64,000 nt of DNA from a virus. The DNA lies in IMG/VR virus record IMGVR_UViG_3300020420_000008, positions 1 to 64,000 of that record. The stretch is one strand, 5' to 3'. Shown here one piece after another: positions 17,275-25,130 of this stretch. Position numbers and translations under genes: made by a program. The notes below the pieces were generated by a model. It was not told the origin of the DNA. It did no database searches and saw only the letters and a program-made list of their open reading frames with translations. Each line of letters starts with the position of its first letter. Within the stretch, counting starts at the first letter, position 1.

Positions 17275-19074
17275 ATGTCACTAGAACGAGAAATACGAAA
17301 AATAATGGCGAAAGCTGTTTATGAAAACTTTGTGAATAATCCAGATTGTGATATCTGTGGTGACGGTTCACCATGTACATGTGGAGAATCACAAGAAGTC
17401 AATGAAATGAATCCTGCCAAGCATGTTCAGAAAAACGATGAGACTGGAATGTATTGTGTATATAATAAAAGTGGTGAGAAAGTCAAAGAATTTGAAGATA
17501 AAGCTGATGCAGTTAAGTATGCGACAGACAATCATGACAAACTAATGGAAAAGTTAGATGCTGATGACACACCTCAAATTAAAAAGATAGTAAAGAAACT
17601 TAAAGGTGCAAGTAAAGCACATGCTGATCAAGCAAAAAGTTTGGAGAAAGAACTATCAGATGATATCAGAAATCTTCCTAAAGATAAGCAACGTGCATTA
17701 CAACACGCAGATAAGACAGCAAAGCCAAAGAGTAAAGTATCACTAGCACCAACACCAGGAATAAAGACTGAAATTTCTTTTCGTCCAAATGATGATACAA
17801 GCTTAGGCAAAAGATATGCTGATAAAGTTGGAAGAGGTGATTATGACAACAAAAAAACAGATAACAGAAAAAAAGGCATAGCCACTATGGTTAATAAAAG
17901 GGCAGCCCAAAAAGGTGTTCCTGGAACAGCTAATGTTCCATTTAGCGAAAGTAATTTAGATGAAGCTTTTGAAGTGTTCTTTGCTGAAGCTAAAGGTATG
18001 AAAGTTTTCTTTGTTTCTGGTTCAAATGCAGAGGGTAATGTTCATGCAAAGAATGAGAAAGAAGCCTTAGCAATAGCAAAGAAAAAAGGTATAAAAGGTA
18101 AAATAACCATACGTGACAAAGGTAAAGCAGTACAACCTAAGTTCGTAGAAAGTGTAAACGAAGGTTACGAAGGCGAAGTTAAGAAAGTATTAGATAAAAA
18201 AGGTATTGACGCTTACTTCAAGAATGGTAAACTTATGGTGAGTAAGCGAGATAAACCAATGGTAATGAAAGTTTTAAAAGGGCAAGATTTTGACATGCCA
18301 AAAATTCAAGTAGAGGAGATACAAATGGAGAAAAATCGTTTTGGTTTGTCAGTAAGTCTTGTAGACGCAGTGGCGAATGTGTTAGCTGGTAAACGTCCAG
18401 TTGAAGAAAAGAAAAAAATGGATCCGGTAGGACAAGAAGATGGTGACATCGACAATGATGGTGATAAAGATGATTCTGATGAATATCTTATGAAAAAGAG
18501 AAAAGCTATCGGTAAAGCTATGAAGAAAGATGGTGGTGGAAAAGAGCCAGTCGATACTAAGCCTAAAATGGACGAAGCTAAAATTGATGAGAGACTAAAA
18601 CTAGGTGATCCAAAGAGAGATTCTAGAGAATTAGCTAGAACGGGTAAAAGAGTAGATCCAAGTAAAATAGGTAGTGCCGGGACTTCAAAAGACGATGCGA
18701 AGGCTCAGAGAAAAGATATGTCTACAGATGTAGGTGGTGGACAGAGTTCTGCTCAACAAAAAGGTGTTCCTAAAAGACAATATAAAGGCGCACCTGAAAA
18801 AGAGAAACATAAAGGTGGGTTTGCTCCAAACAGATATGATAGAATGTCTACTAAGGACAAAACAGGCACAGGAAATATTTCAAAAGCTCACCAAGGGTTA
18901 ACTCACCCTAGAGGTAAGCTACCTGAAGATATGACTGATGCTCAGATGAAAAGACGAGAAGAGATTGTAAAAGAACTCAAGAAGAAGTCTGCTGAATTTG
19001 AAGAGCGTTATGGCGATAAAGCTGATGCTGTCATGTATGCAACTGCTACGAAGATGGCGATGAAAGGCAAGTAA
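17275..19074 (+). CDS. Modular phage protein with Ca-loop-like motif, unknown
   Basis: 599 aa; ATG has an AGGAGA site upstream. N-terminus holds a CDICGDGSPCTCG cysteine cluster, possibly metal-binding. Near residue 395 is GDIDNDGDKDDSDEY, an EF-hand/dockerin-like calcium loop. The C-terminus has RREEIVKELKKK and YGDKADAVMYATATKMAMK, a module I recall at the ends of several marine phage proteins. Acidic and Lys-rich linkers join the modules as in the upstream gene. Probably a late virion-associated protein; function unknown. Confidence 0.7.
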   Translation: MSLEREIRKIMAKAVYENFVNNPDCDICGDGSPCTCGESQEVNEMNPAKHVQKNDETGMYCVYNKSGEKVKEFEDKADAVKYATDNHDKLMEKLDADDTPQIKKIVKKLKGASKAHADQAKSLEKELSDDIRNLPKDKQRALQHADKTAKPKSKVSLAPTPGIKTEISFRPNDDTSLGKRYADKVGRGDYDNKKTDNRKKGIATMVNKRAAQKGVPGTANVPFSESNLDEAFEVFFAEAKGMKVFFVSGSNAEGNVHAKNEKEALAIAKKKGIKGKITIRDKGKAVQPKFVESVNEGYEGEVKKVLDKKGIDAYFKNGKLMVSKRDKPMVMKVLKGQDFDMPKIQVEEIQMEKNRFGLSVSLVDAVANVLAGKRPVEEKKKMDPVGQEDGDIDNDGDKDDSDEYLMKKRKAIGKAMKKDGGGKEPVDTKPKMDEAKIDERLKLGDPKRDSRELARTGKRVDPSKIGSAGTSKDDAKAQRKDMSTDVGGGQSSAQQKGVPKRQYKGAPEKEKHKGGFAPNRYDRMSTKDKTGTGNISKAHQGLTHPRGKLPEDMTDAQMKRREEIVKELKKKSAEFEERYGDKADAVMYATATKMAMKGK

Positions 19075-19556
19075 TGATAATCTATTGTGACATGGATATG
19101 GTTCTATGTAATTTTCTAAAGGGTGCTTTAGATGTTACAGGAGAACCTTTTCCAGACAAGACTGGAAAACTTTCGAAAGATGAGAAGAAAGCTATCATTT
19201 CATCAAAGAAAGATTTCTGGGAAACACTAGAATGGATGCCTGATGGTAAAAAATTATGGCAACACATTACAAAAGGTGGTGCTGATGTGAGATTGCTATC
19301 AGCATATGCACAATGGGATAGTAATTGTAGACGAGGTAAAAAAGTTTGGGTTGCAAGAAATCTAAAACCAAAGCCAAGTAAAATACACTTGGTTTTAAGA
19401 GAGCAAAAGAAAGATTATGCTAGTGATGATGCTTTACTTATAGACGATCATGATAAGAACTGTAGAGAATTTATCAGTGCTGGAGGTAAAGCAATTCGAC
19501 ATATAAATACTATGCAAACAATAAAAGAATTTAATTCGAAGTATAAAGGAGACTAA
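19074..19556 (+). CDS. HAD-family 5'(3')-deoxyribonucleotidase-like protein
   Basis: 160 aa. Motif I is D-M-D-M-V-L-C at residues 6-12, with the nucleophile/acid pair D6 and D8. LLSA supplies motif II and LLIDDHDKN motif III/IV. This fits short HAD phosphatases of the NT5C type that dephosphorylate (deoxy)nucleoside monophosphates. It starts in a TAATG overlap with the upstream gene. A role in nucleotide recycling is expected; its place inside a late cluster is a little odd. Confidence 0.8.
   Translation: MIIYCDMDMVLCNFLKGALDVTGEPFPDKTGKLSKDEKKAIISSKKDFWETLEWMPDGKKLWQHITKGGADVRLLSAYAQWDSNCRRGKKVWVARNLKPKPSKIHLVLREQKKDYASDDALLIDDHDKNCREFISAGGKAIRHINTMQTIKEFNSKYKGD
19502..19509 (+). promoter_or_regulatory. 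T4-type late promoter box inside the nucleotidase gene
   Basis: TATAAATA lies 48 bases before the start of the virion protein gene at 19558. It is inside coding sequence, but its distance to the next start matches the other late boxes. Confidence 0.55.
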
Positions 19557-19557
19557 A

Positions 19558-20175
19558 ATGGGTTCATGGGGAACAGATCATGCGAGTGCAACGAACAAAC
19601 CAAAGTTCTTGCCAGAGGATGAAAATTCAAATTACAATAGAGCAGATGCATATGCAACTAATAATGGTTGGGTAATGAAAGCTGGTTCACCTGCAACGGG
19701 TAATGATAATCCAAATGCTAAACCAGAAATTCTGGTAGCAATCAGAGGACTTGCTGGTACAAGTAGTACAACAGGACTACGTTCAGCAACAGTTACTAAA
19801 ATGGAATATGTTATAGGTACAACTGCCGCCACAGACTTTACTGCACAAGAAGGTTCTGCTGAAATGAAAGTTAGAATTACATATGACGAAGCTGTTACAG
19901 TTACTGGTACACCACAACTTGTAGTAGATAATGGTAATCAATCAAGTGCTGGACAAGGCGACTATACATTGTCATACGAGCCAACACTATCAGATGCTAA
20001 CCAACTAATGTTTAGAGCAACAAGCAGAAGCTTATCTGTAGGTGATGTTCTAACTGTTGGTGGTACAAACATAGCGTTGAATGGTGGTACAATTAAAGAT
20101 ACTGCTAGTGCCGCCGTTGACTCATCACTGGTTCTTTCAGGACTAACAGCGATAACACATACAGTACTTGCATAA
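19558..20175 (+). CDS. Virion structural protein with Ig-like/SwmB-like domain
   Basis: 205 aa. Starts MGSWGTDHASATNKPKFLPED, a beginning I recall in T4-like cyanophage virion proteins. The C-terminal half (YDEAVTVTGTPQLVVDNG, LTVGGTNIALNGGTIKD) looks like a bacterial SwmB/Ig-like beta-sandwich. Probably a capsid- or tail-surface decoration protein. Late promoter box upstream; ribosome site GGAG. Confidence 0.7.
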   Translation: MGSWGTDHASATNKPKFLPEDENSNYNRADAYATNNGWVMKAGSPATGNDNPNAKPEILVAIRGLAGTSSTTGLRSATVTKMEYVIGTTAATDFTAQEGSAEMKVRITYDEAVTVTGTPQLVVDNGNQSSAGQGDYTLSYEPTLSDANQLMFRATSRSLSVGDVLTVGGTNIALNGGTIKDTASAAVDSSLVLSGLTAITHTVLA

Positions 20176-20196
20176 CTTATAATATAAGGAAATATT

Positions 20197-20850
20197 ATGG
20201 CTGATAAGAAGATAACAGAACTCACAGCCGCCACTAATCATTCGACTAGTGACTTGTTGCTTGTTGTAAAAGATGCATCTGGTACTCCCCTAAGTAGGAA
20301 AGCTACGTTTGGAAGCGTATTCGCAAACGTAGCCCACCCTATGACAGTTACCAATATAGCTAATTTCAAATCAAACACAACTATATCAAGTACTACCGTT
20401 ACTATTAGTGCAAACACTACGTTAAGTGGTCCAATCGTTACATTACATGGTAAGTTACAGACTGAGGGTTCTTCAACAATCATAAGCAACAATGGTAAAA
20501 TACATGCCAACAATTCTATAACTCCTGGCACGATTAATGTTGCTATGTTACAAGAAACACCATTGGCGAATACTGCTGGTAGAGCATTAATTGATGCTAA
20601 GATTGATACTACGGCGGCTGATGCGAAGTTTTCTTTGTTATCTAATGGTACACACACTGGTACAACTCAAGTAGATGTTATAAGTCTCCAAGATTCGAAA
20701 GGGTTGAGATTGGTAAAATCAGGAACACCGACTAACAGTAATCCTTCAACTGATAGTATTGCTGTTGGTACAATATTGTATGATGATAACTTCTTATACA
20801 TAGCAATAAATAGTACAACTTTGAAGAGGGTTGCATTATCAACATTTTAA
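20197..20850 (+). CDS. Putative fibre-type virion structural protein
   Basis: 217 aa. N-terminal KITELTAAT...DLLLVVKDASGTP is a motif found at the N-terminus of phage fibre and neck-appendage proteins. The rest is Thr/Ser/Asn-rich repetitive beta sequence. Low in charged residues, as in fibres. Exact virion location unknown. Confidence 0.65.
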   Translation: MADKKITELTAATNHSTSDLLLVVKDASGTPLSRKATFGSVFANVAHPMTVTNIANFKSNTTISSTTVTISANTTLSGPIVTLHGKLQTEGSSTIISNNGKIHANNSITPGTINVAMLQETPLANTAGRALIDAKIDTTAADAKFSLLSNGTHTGTTQVDVISLQDSKGLRLVKSGTPTNSNPSTDSIAVGTILYDDNFLYIAINSTTLKRVALSTF

Positions 20851-20866
20851 TTATTGAGTAAAAATA

Positions 20867-21259
20867 GTGTACGAAAATTTGACTGAAGAGAACTTTATGT
20901 TATTCGCCGCCAAATATTATGAAAATCCCCACTGCACAGACTTGTTAGAGTTTCATGATGATTTAAAACGAATAAGGTATTTGAAAAGATTATTTAAAAA
21001 ATATGAACAAACTGGTGAACTAAAAGAACGATTGATATTAAATCACCTTTTAGTATTATACAATGTCTTTGAACATAGAGCGATGACACGTATACTAGTG
21101 TTTAAGCTTACAGAACAACTGAAATATTTAAAACCTTTTTTAATATTTCTTAATTACTGGAGAACAGATATAGGTAATGTCAATGGTAAAGAAGTAGTAG
21201 ATGCTGATATATCACTTGATGAAACTATAGTAAAAAAGTTGAGATTAATAGATGGCTAG
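20867..21259 (+). CDS. Conserved T4-like phage protein, unknown
   Basis: 130 aa from a GTG start at 20867. The sequence (NLTEENFMLFAAKYYENPHCTD, then DDLKRIRYLKRLFKKY and LILNHLLVLYNVF) is a helical protein I recall as conserved in marine T4-like phages, placed beside virion genes. Overlaps the next start by 8 bases. Function unknown. Confidence 0.75.
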   Translation: MYENLTEENFMLFAAKYYENPHCTDLLEFHDDLKRIRYLKRLFKKYEQTGELKERLILNHLLVLYNVFEHRAMTRILVFKLTEQLKYLKPFLIFLNYWRTDIGNVNGKEVVDADISLDETIVKKLRLIDG

Positions 21260-22079
21260 TGGCGTTGCAAATTTAATTTTTACATACTCTTTTCTCAAGA
21301 GACTTGTTACGCCGTTCAATGAAACGAAGGCGTATCAACTTGGTATTATTGATGAACGAGGTAAAAAAATAAAGTCACCTAAAACCTCAGAAGAGTTGGA
21401 TTCTTATAGTACATTTGAAAGATTAGTATTTAATATTAAGAAGATTATAGAAAGACTACCAGGAGGTAAAAGTAAACTAGCATCATACGCCGCCGCCTTA
21501 TTTTTGATAAAAGAACATGACAATACAAAAGAACATTATAGTGAAAAAGAATTAGTAGAAGCATTGGAGGAAAATATGTCCTATCTAAAAAAGAACACAA
21601 AAAAGACATATGGTTCAATCATGTCAGAAAAAGATTGGGGTGACATGATGTTTAAAAAAGAAACTGAACTAAGAGATGTATCAGAAGCACTTAAACATAC
21701 ACATATGGTTTTAGATCCAGATGGTAGAGTTATGAGTATGCATAGTAGTGAAAGACATGCTAATGATAGTGCAAAGCCTACAGGTAATTTATTGAAGAAA
21801 CAAGGTAAAGTTGTCAAGCTTAGAAAACCTATTTCAACAACAAGAGGTGATAGATTAATAGGACAACTACCAGCACATAATCTTGGTGAAGATGCTCCAG
21901 CGAATGCAACAGGCGCCGCCGTTGCAGGCACAGGAGATGACAGTAGCACTGTAGTAGTTCGTCCTGATGCACGTAAAAAATATATGAAAAAGTATCTCGC
22001 TGACTATCTCAAGAGAAGAGGAAAGAGAGAAGAAGCAAAGAAAAAACAAGAGATGCGAAAAATTATGGGATTAATGTAA
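21252..22079 (+). CDS. Conserved late-region protein, unknown
   Basis: 275 aa. N-terminus FTYSFLKRLVTPFNETKAYQLGIID and the PGGKSKLASYAAALFLI segment recall a family conserved in marine T4-like phages and often called virion structural. C-terminus is a highly charged helix rich in Lys, Arg and Glu. Overlapping starts and stops link it to its neighbours. Confidence 0.7.
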   Translation: MASGVANLIFTYSFLKRLVTPFNETKAYQLGIIDERGKKIKSPKTSEELDSYSTFERLVFNIKKIIERLPGGKSKLASYAAALFLIKEHDNTKEHYSEKELVEALEENMSYLKKNTKKTYGSIMSEKDWGDMMFKKETELRDVSEALKHTHMVLDPDGRVMSMHSSERHANDSAKPTGNLLKKQGKVVKLRKPISTTRGDRLIGQLPAHNLGEDAPANATGAAVAGTGDDSSTVVVRPDARKKYMKKYLADYLKRRGKREEAKKKQEMRKIMGLM

Positions 22080-22939
22080 TGTATCTCTCAGAGAGATTTG
22101 TTACATCATCTGATTTAAATCAGATTGAAAAATATGCTGACAGGCTTTTTGCTAAAGTTGGTGTAGACGTTGAGTTTACTCGTCATTTTGTAGATAGAGT
22201 AAATGATGAACGTAACAAAAAACAAATATCAGTTGCAGAATTAGTAAGAATATTTAACAAAGTATATCAGAAGTTTGGCAAGGCGATAGCCAGACTTGGA
22301 CCTGATGCTGAAGCTGTTATGAAAGACATGCGAACAGATATAAACATGCCATTCGTTTTGAAGTTAATGAGAAATGGTATGCTAGAATTAGTAGCAAAAA
22401 CCATCATGAGAAAGAGAAATTTCAAAACGTCTAATAAAACCTTCTCAGTTGAGGCGAAGAGAATACCTAGAAAACAAGGACAACCAGCAAATTCAAAGAA
22501 ACACTCTGATTTATATACAGATGAGAATCCGAAAGGAACAATACACGGTTTGAAATTTGCTACAGTTGAAGATGCTGAAGATAGTGTCAAGAAAATAGAT
22601 AACTCTGGAAAATCTCACGCTCATAAGATACAGGCGGCAATTGCTATGGAGCAAAGAGCAAGAGTCGCTAAAAAATTTAGTGCCGCCTCAGTTTATAGAA
22701 AGTATATAAACAAAATGAAGAAGGTTACCAAAATGAAACGATTAAAGGAGGTAATCGAACATGATAAAGAGAATGTATCACTGGTGCAAAGACAGAGTAA
22801 TGCAAAGGACTTCTTGGGACGGATTAATTCTCATAGGAGTTTGTCTGATAGCACTTCTAGTACAATCAATCGTTACATACGCCGCCGTAGCAGGAATACT
22901 ATGGGGAATATATACGATAATCAAAGATCAAGCATATGA
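22079..22939 (+). CDS. Conserved late-region protein with overlapped C-terminus
   Basis: 286 aa. N-terminal ADRLFAKVGVDVEFTRHFVDRVNDERN and the later KSHAHKIQAAIAMEQRARV module recall proteins conserved in marine T4-like phages. After about residue 228 (KMKRLKEVIEHD) the sequence becomes Ser/Arg-rich and unlike a folded domain. This is the part that overlaps the membrane-protein gene at 22761 in another frame, and the tail may be under that gene's constraint. Confidence 0.7.
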   Translation: MYLSERFVTSSDLNQIEKYADRLFAKVGVDVEFTRHFVDRVNDERNKKQISVAELVRIFNKVYQKFGKAIARLGPDAEAVMKDMRTDINMPFVLKLMRNGMLELVAKTIMRKRNFKTSNKTFSVEAKRIPRKQGQPANSKKHSDLYTDENPKGTIHGLKFATVEDAEDSVKKIDNSGKSHAHKIQAAIAMEQRARVAKKFSAASVYRKYINKMKKVTKMKRLKEVIEHDKENVSLVQRQSNAKDFLGRINSHRSLSDSTSSTINRYIRRRSRNTMGNIYDNQRSSI

Positions 22940-22943
22940 TTAA
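22761..22943 (+). CDS. Small membrane protein encoded within the 3' end of another gene
   Basis: 60 aa. A very strong ribosome site, AAAGGAGGT, lies about 10 bases upstream. The protein has a short Trp-containing cytoplasmic start (RTSWDG) and one or two membrane segments (LILIGVCLIALLVQSIV and TYAAVAGILWGIYTII). It resembles small one-domain membrane proteins next to lysis genes in marine T4-like phages. All but its last 4 bases lie inside the upstream gene in a different frame. Possible pinholin or lysis accessory. Confidence 0.7.
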   Translation: MIKRMYHWCKDRVMQRTSWDGLILIGVCLIALLVQSIVTYAAVAGILWGIYTIIKDQAYD

Positions 22944-22947
22944 GTAA

Positions 22948-23313
22948 ATGAGATATCTAGCGATAATAGGTTTGTTTGTGTTAGTTGGTTGGGGTGCTTA
23001 TACCTATTATCAAGATACACAGTCACGATTAAAAACATTACAAGAAAATAATGCAAGACTTGAAACATCTGTGCGTTCTCTAGAAAAAGTAAAAGCGACT
23101 TTGATAGAGGACGCTCAGAAACAAGCAGAACAACTACAGACTCTAAATATTAGACTGCAAAATGCAGAAGGTTATAAAGACGATTTAATAGCTAAATTAC
23201 AGAAACATGATTTAACTAAGTTAAGTCTACAAAGCCCAAAAGATATGGAAAAGATAATAAATGATGAAACAAAAAAGCTATTTACTGATTTTGAGTCTAT
23301 TACTGCTAAGTAG
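22948..23313 (+). CDS. Putative inner-membrane spanin (Rz-like)
   Basis: 121 aa with an N-terminal membrane anchor (residues 3-20) followed by a long coiled coil of Gln/Leu/Glu/Lys repeats, the layout of Rz-type i-spanins. The next gene, a lipoprotein, overlaps its end by 53 bases, as in Rz/Rz1 pairs. Spanins fuse inner and outer membranes at the last step of lysis. Call is by architecture, not by sequence similarity. Confidence 0.6.
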   Translation: MRYLAIIGLFVLVGWGAYTYYQDTQSRLKTLQENNARLETSVRSLEKVKATLIEDAQKQAEQLQTLNIRLQNAEGYKDDLIAKLQKHDLTKLSLQSPKDMEKIINDETKKLFTDFESITAK

Positions 23314-23650
23314 TTGCTCAGTATTCAATACACCAGAAAAAGAAGTTGTAACAGTTACAGAAATTGTTCGTCCACAAATAACAATTGCTGAAAAACCCAA
23401 ATCATTAAAATTAACAGATGTAAAATGGTTCATTGTCAATAAAGATAATGTGGATCAATTTCTATTAGACTATGAGGATAATAATGGTGATTTAGTATTC
23501 TATGTCATATCTGTACGTGACTATGAAAAGTTAGCACTAAATATGGCAATGATACGAGAATATATACTAAAGCAGAACGAGATAATTGTATACTATGAAG
23601 AAGCAGTAACACACGAAGAGGATAAGATAGATGAGGAAGTACTTCAGTAA
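23261..23650 (+). CDS. Putative outer-membrane lipoprotein spanin (Rz1-like)
   Basis: 129 aa from ATG 23261 (ATG 23264 equally possible). A signal peptide ending in a lipobox LLSSC at Cys19-20 marks it as a lipoprotein. The mature part is longer and less Pro-rich than classical Rz1. Its overlap with the coiled-coil membrane protein supports the spanin reading. It could also be an unrelated lipoprotein. Confidence 0.55.
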   Translation: MMKQKSYLLILSLLLLSSCSVFNTPEKEVVTVTEIVRPQITIAEKPKSLKLTDVKWFIVNKDNVDQFLLDYEDNNGDLVFYVISVRDYEKLALNMAMIREYILKQNEIIVYYEEAVTHEEDKIDEEVLQ

Positions 23651-24476
23651 TCCAGCATCGTTCATAAATGCGCCATTAGTATTAGACTGGAATAATGCAT
23701 CATGGTGTGCTTATTTTTTTGCAGAAGTATCTGCACTTGCATATCACGATGGCACTAAAGCAAAGAAAGAATTAAAGAATATAGGTTTTAGTAGTTATAA
23801 GTTTCTAGAGAATGATGGTGCCCAATGTCATATATTCAATAATAGTGAACACTTAGTTATAGCATTTAGAGGTACAGAGCCTACAGAGTTCTCAGATGTC
23901 AAAGCAGACTTACTCGCTATCAAGAGAAAGTCGAAGACAGAAGGTAGAGTCCATATGGGTTTTAAAATAGAACTCAGAAAACTATGGGCAGATATCTCAG
24001 CTATACTGAAAAATAAGAAGCAAAGAATATGGATATGTGGACATAGTTTAGGTGGTGCAATGGCTACTCTATGTGCAAGTAGATTAGAAGAATTAGAACC
24101 AACTCTCTATACATACGGTTCACCTAGAGTTGGTGGTAGTGAATGGCGTGATGGTTGTGATGTAGAACATTATAGATTTGTAAACAATAATGATATTGTA
24201 ACAGCAGTCCCATTGTGGTTGATGGGCTATAGACATCACGGTACTGTACGATACATTGATTATTACGGTAGAATCAAAAGACTTACATTCGGACAGAAAG
24301 TAAAAGATCAAATACTAGGTAGATGGAAAGCACTAACTAAGTTTCAACTATTTGATGGTATATACGATCATGATATAGCTGGTGGTTATGCAGATAAATT
24401 ACAAGCATTATGGTTTGAAGGTAGAGAAAAGATAAGGAAAAGAGCAAATGTGGGACATGATAGAAAGAATGTTTAG
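23631..24476 (+). CDS. Class 3 lipase (alpha/beta hydrolase)
   Basis: 281 aa. Lipase_3 family: the nucleophile elbow GHSLGGA has Ser139, FRGTEP around 80-84 forms the oxyanion region, and NNNDIV (D189) with HH at 202-203 complete a candidate triad. No signal peptide is visible, so it would act on the cytoplasmic side of the inner membrane unless released through a holin. It overlaps both neighbours in the lysis cassette. The likely role is hydrolysis of membrane lipids during lysis or lipid remodelling; this is inference from context. Confidence 0.85.
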   Translation: MRKYFSNPASFINAPLVLDWNNASWCAYFFAEVSALAYHDGTKAKKELKNIGFSSYKFLENDGAQCHIFNNSEHLVIAFRGTEPTEFSDVKADLLAIKRKSKTEGRVHMGFKIELRKLWADISAILKNKKQRIWICGHSLGGAMATLCASRLEELEPTLYTYGSPRVGGSEWRDGCDVEHYRFVNNNDIVTAVPLWLMGYRHHGTVRYIDYYGRIKRLTFGQKVKDQILGRWKALTKFQLFDGIYDHDIAGGYADKLQALWFEGREKIRKRANVGHDRKNV

Positions 24477-24780
24477 CGACAGACTATGGATTTATACTGC
24501 ACTTGCTGGTTCAGTATTTGGTGCAATATTCATAGCATATATTAGTACTACACGCATAGGCTTATGGTTCTATGCAAAAGTAGATTTAACTATAGATTTT
24601 TTAGTAAAAAGATGGGGACTTACGTTTTTAGAGCAACCTGAAGATGCATGGAAATATAAGTACCCTGTGATACGCCAAAAAATAAGTGAGATAGAGAATC
24701 GTTTAGCAAGTTTAGAGCTAACACATGATATTAATCAAAATAAAATAGTCAAGAATATGACAAAAAAGTCTGACAAATAA
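24448..24780 (+). CDS. Membrane protein with C-terminal coiled coil, unknown
   Basis: 110 aa. One clear membrane segment near residues 13-32 (YTALAGSVFGAIFIAYIS), a second hydrophobic stretch, then a coiled-coil tail (KISEIENRLASLEL). It overlaps the lipase gene by 29 bases. A holin or lysis-accessory role is possible from position. Confidence 0.6.
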   Translation: MWDMIERMFSDRLWIYTALAGSVFGAIFIAYISTTRIGLWFYAKVDLTIDFLVKRWGLTFLEQPEDAWKYKYPVIRQKISEIENRLASLELTHDINQNKIVKNMTKKSDK

Positions 24781-24839
24781 TAGTGAGTGTCAATATATTT
24801 AAAGTTCAATATTACAACTAAATAAGTTAGAGATTAACA

Positions 24840-25115
24840 ATGACTGAAAACGAAGTAAATTTATTTGAGTACATCAACGATCTCCGTAAGGAAAATAAAA
24901 TGGAGTCCGATCTATTGCACAAACGTATTTCAGACATGAAAGATGAATTGATGTCAGAGATGAAATCAATGCGTCAAGAACAACAAGAAATAAATCACAA
25001 GATGGAACAAAGAGTTCATAATCTAGAGAGATGGAAGTGGAGCATTGTTGGCGGTGCTATTGTACTAGGATTCTTAATTTCTTTAGGAATGAACTTGACA
25101 AAGATACTCAGCTAA
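24840..25115 (+). CDS. XhlA-like holin candidate
   Basis: 91 aa. A long amphipathic, charged coiled coil followed by a C-terminal membrane segment (SIVGGAIVLGFLISLGM). This is the layout of haemolysin XhlA-type proteins that act with holins. Conserved-looking RVHNLERWKWSIVG junction. Its 3' end carries the -35 box of the primase promoter. Confidence 0.55.
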   Translation: MTENEVNLFEYINDLRKENKMESDLLHKRISDMKDELMSEMKSMRQEQQEINHKMEQRVHNLERWKWSIVGGAIVLGFLISLGMNLTKILS

Positions 25116-25123
25116 TGTAATAT
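25095..25123 (+). promoter_or_regulatory. Sigma70-like promoter for primase, near-leaderless
   Basis: TTGACA 25095-25100, 17-base spacer, TAATAT 25118-25123. The ATG of the primase is at 25131, 7 bases after the -10, at or one base from the predicted +1. No ribosome site precedes it. Confidence 0.65.
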
Positions 25124-25130
25124 AGTCTTT

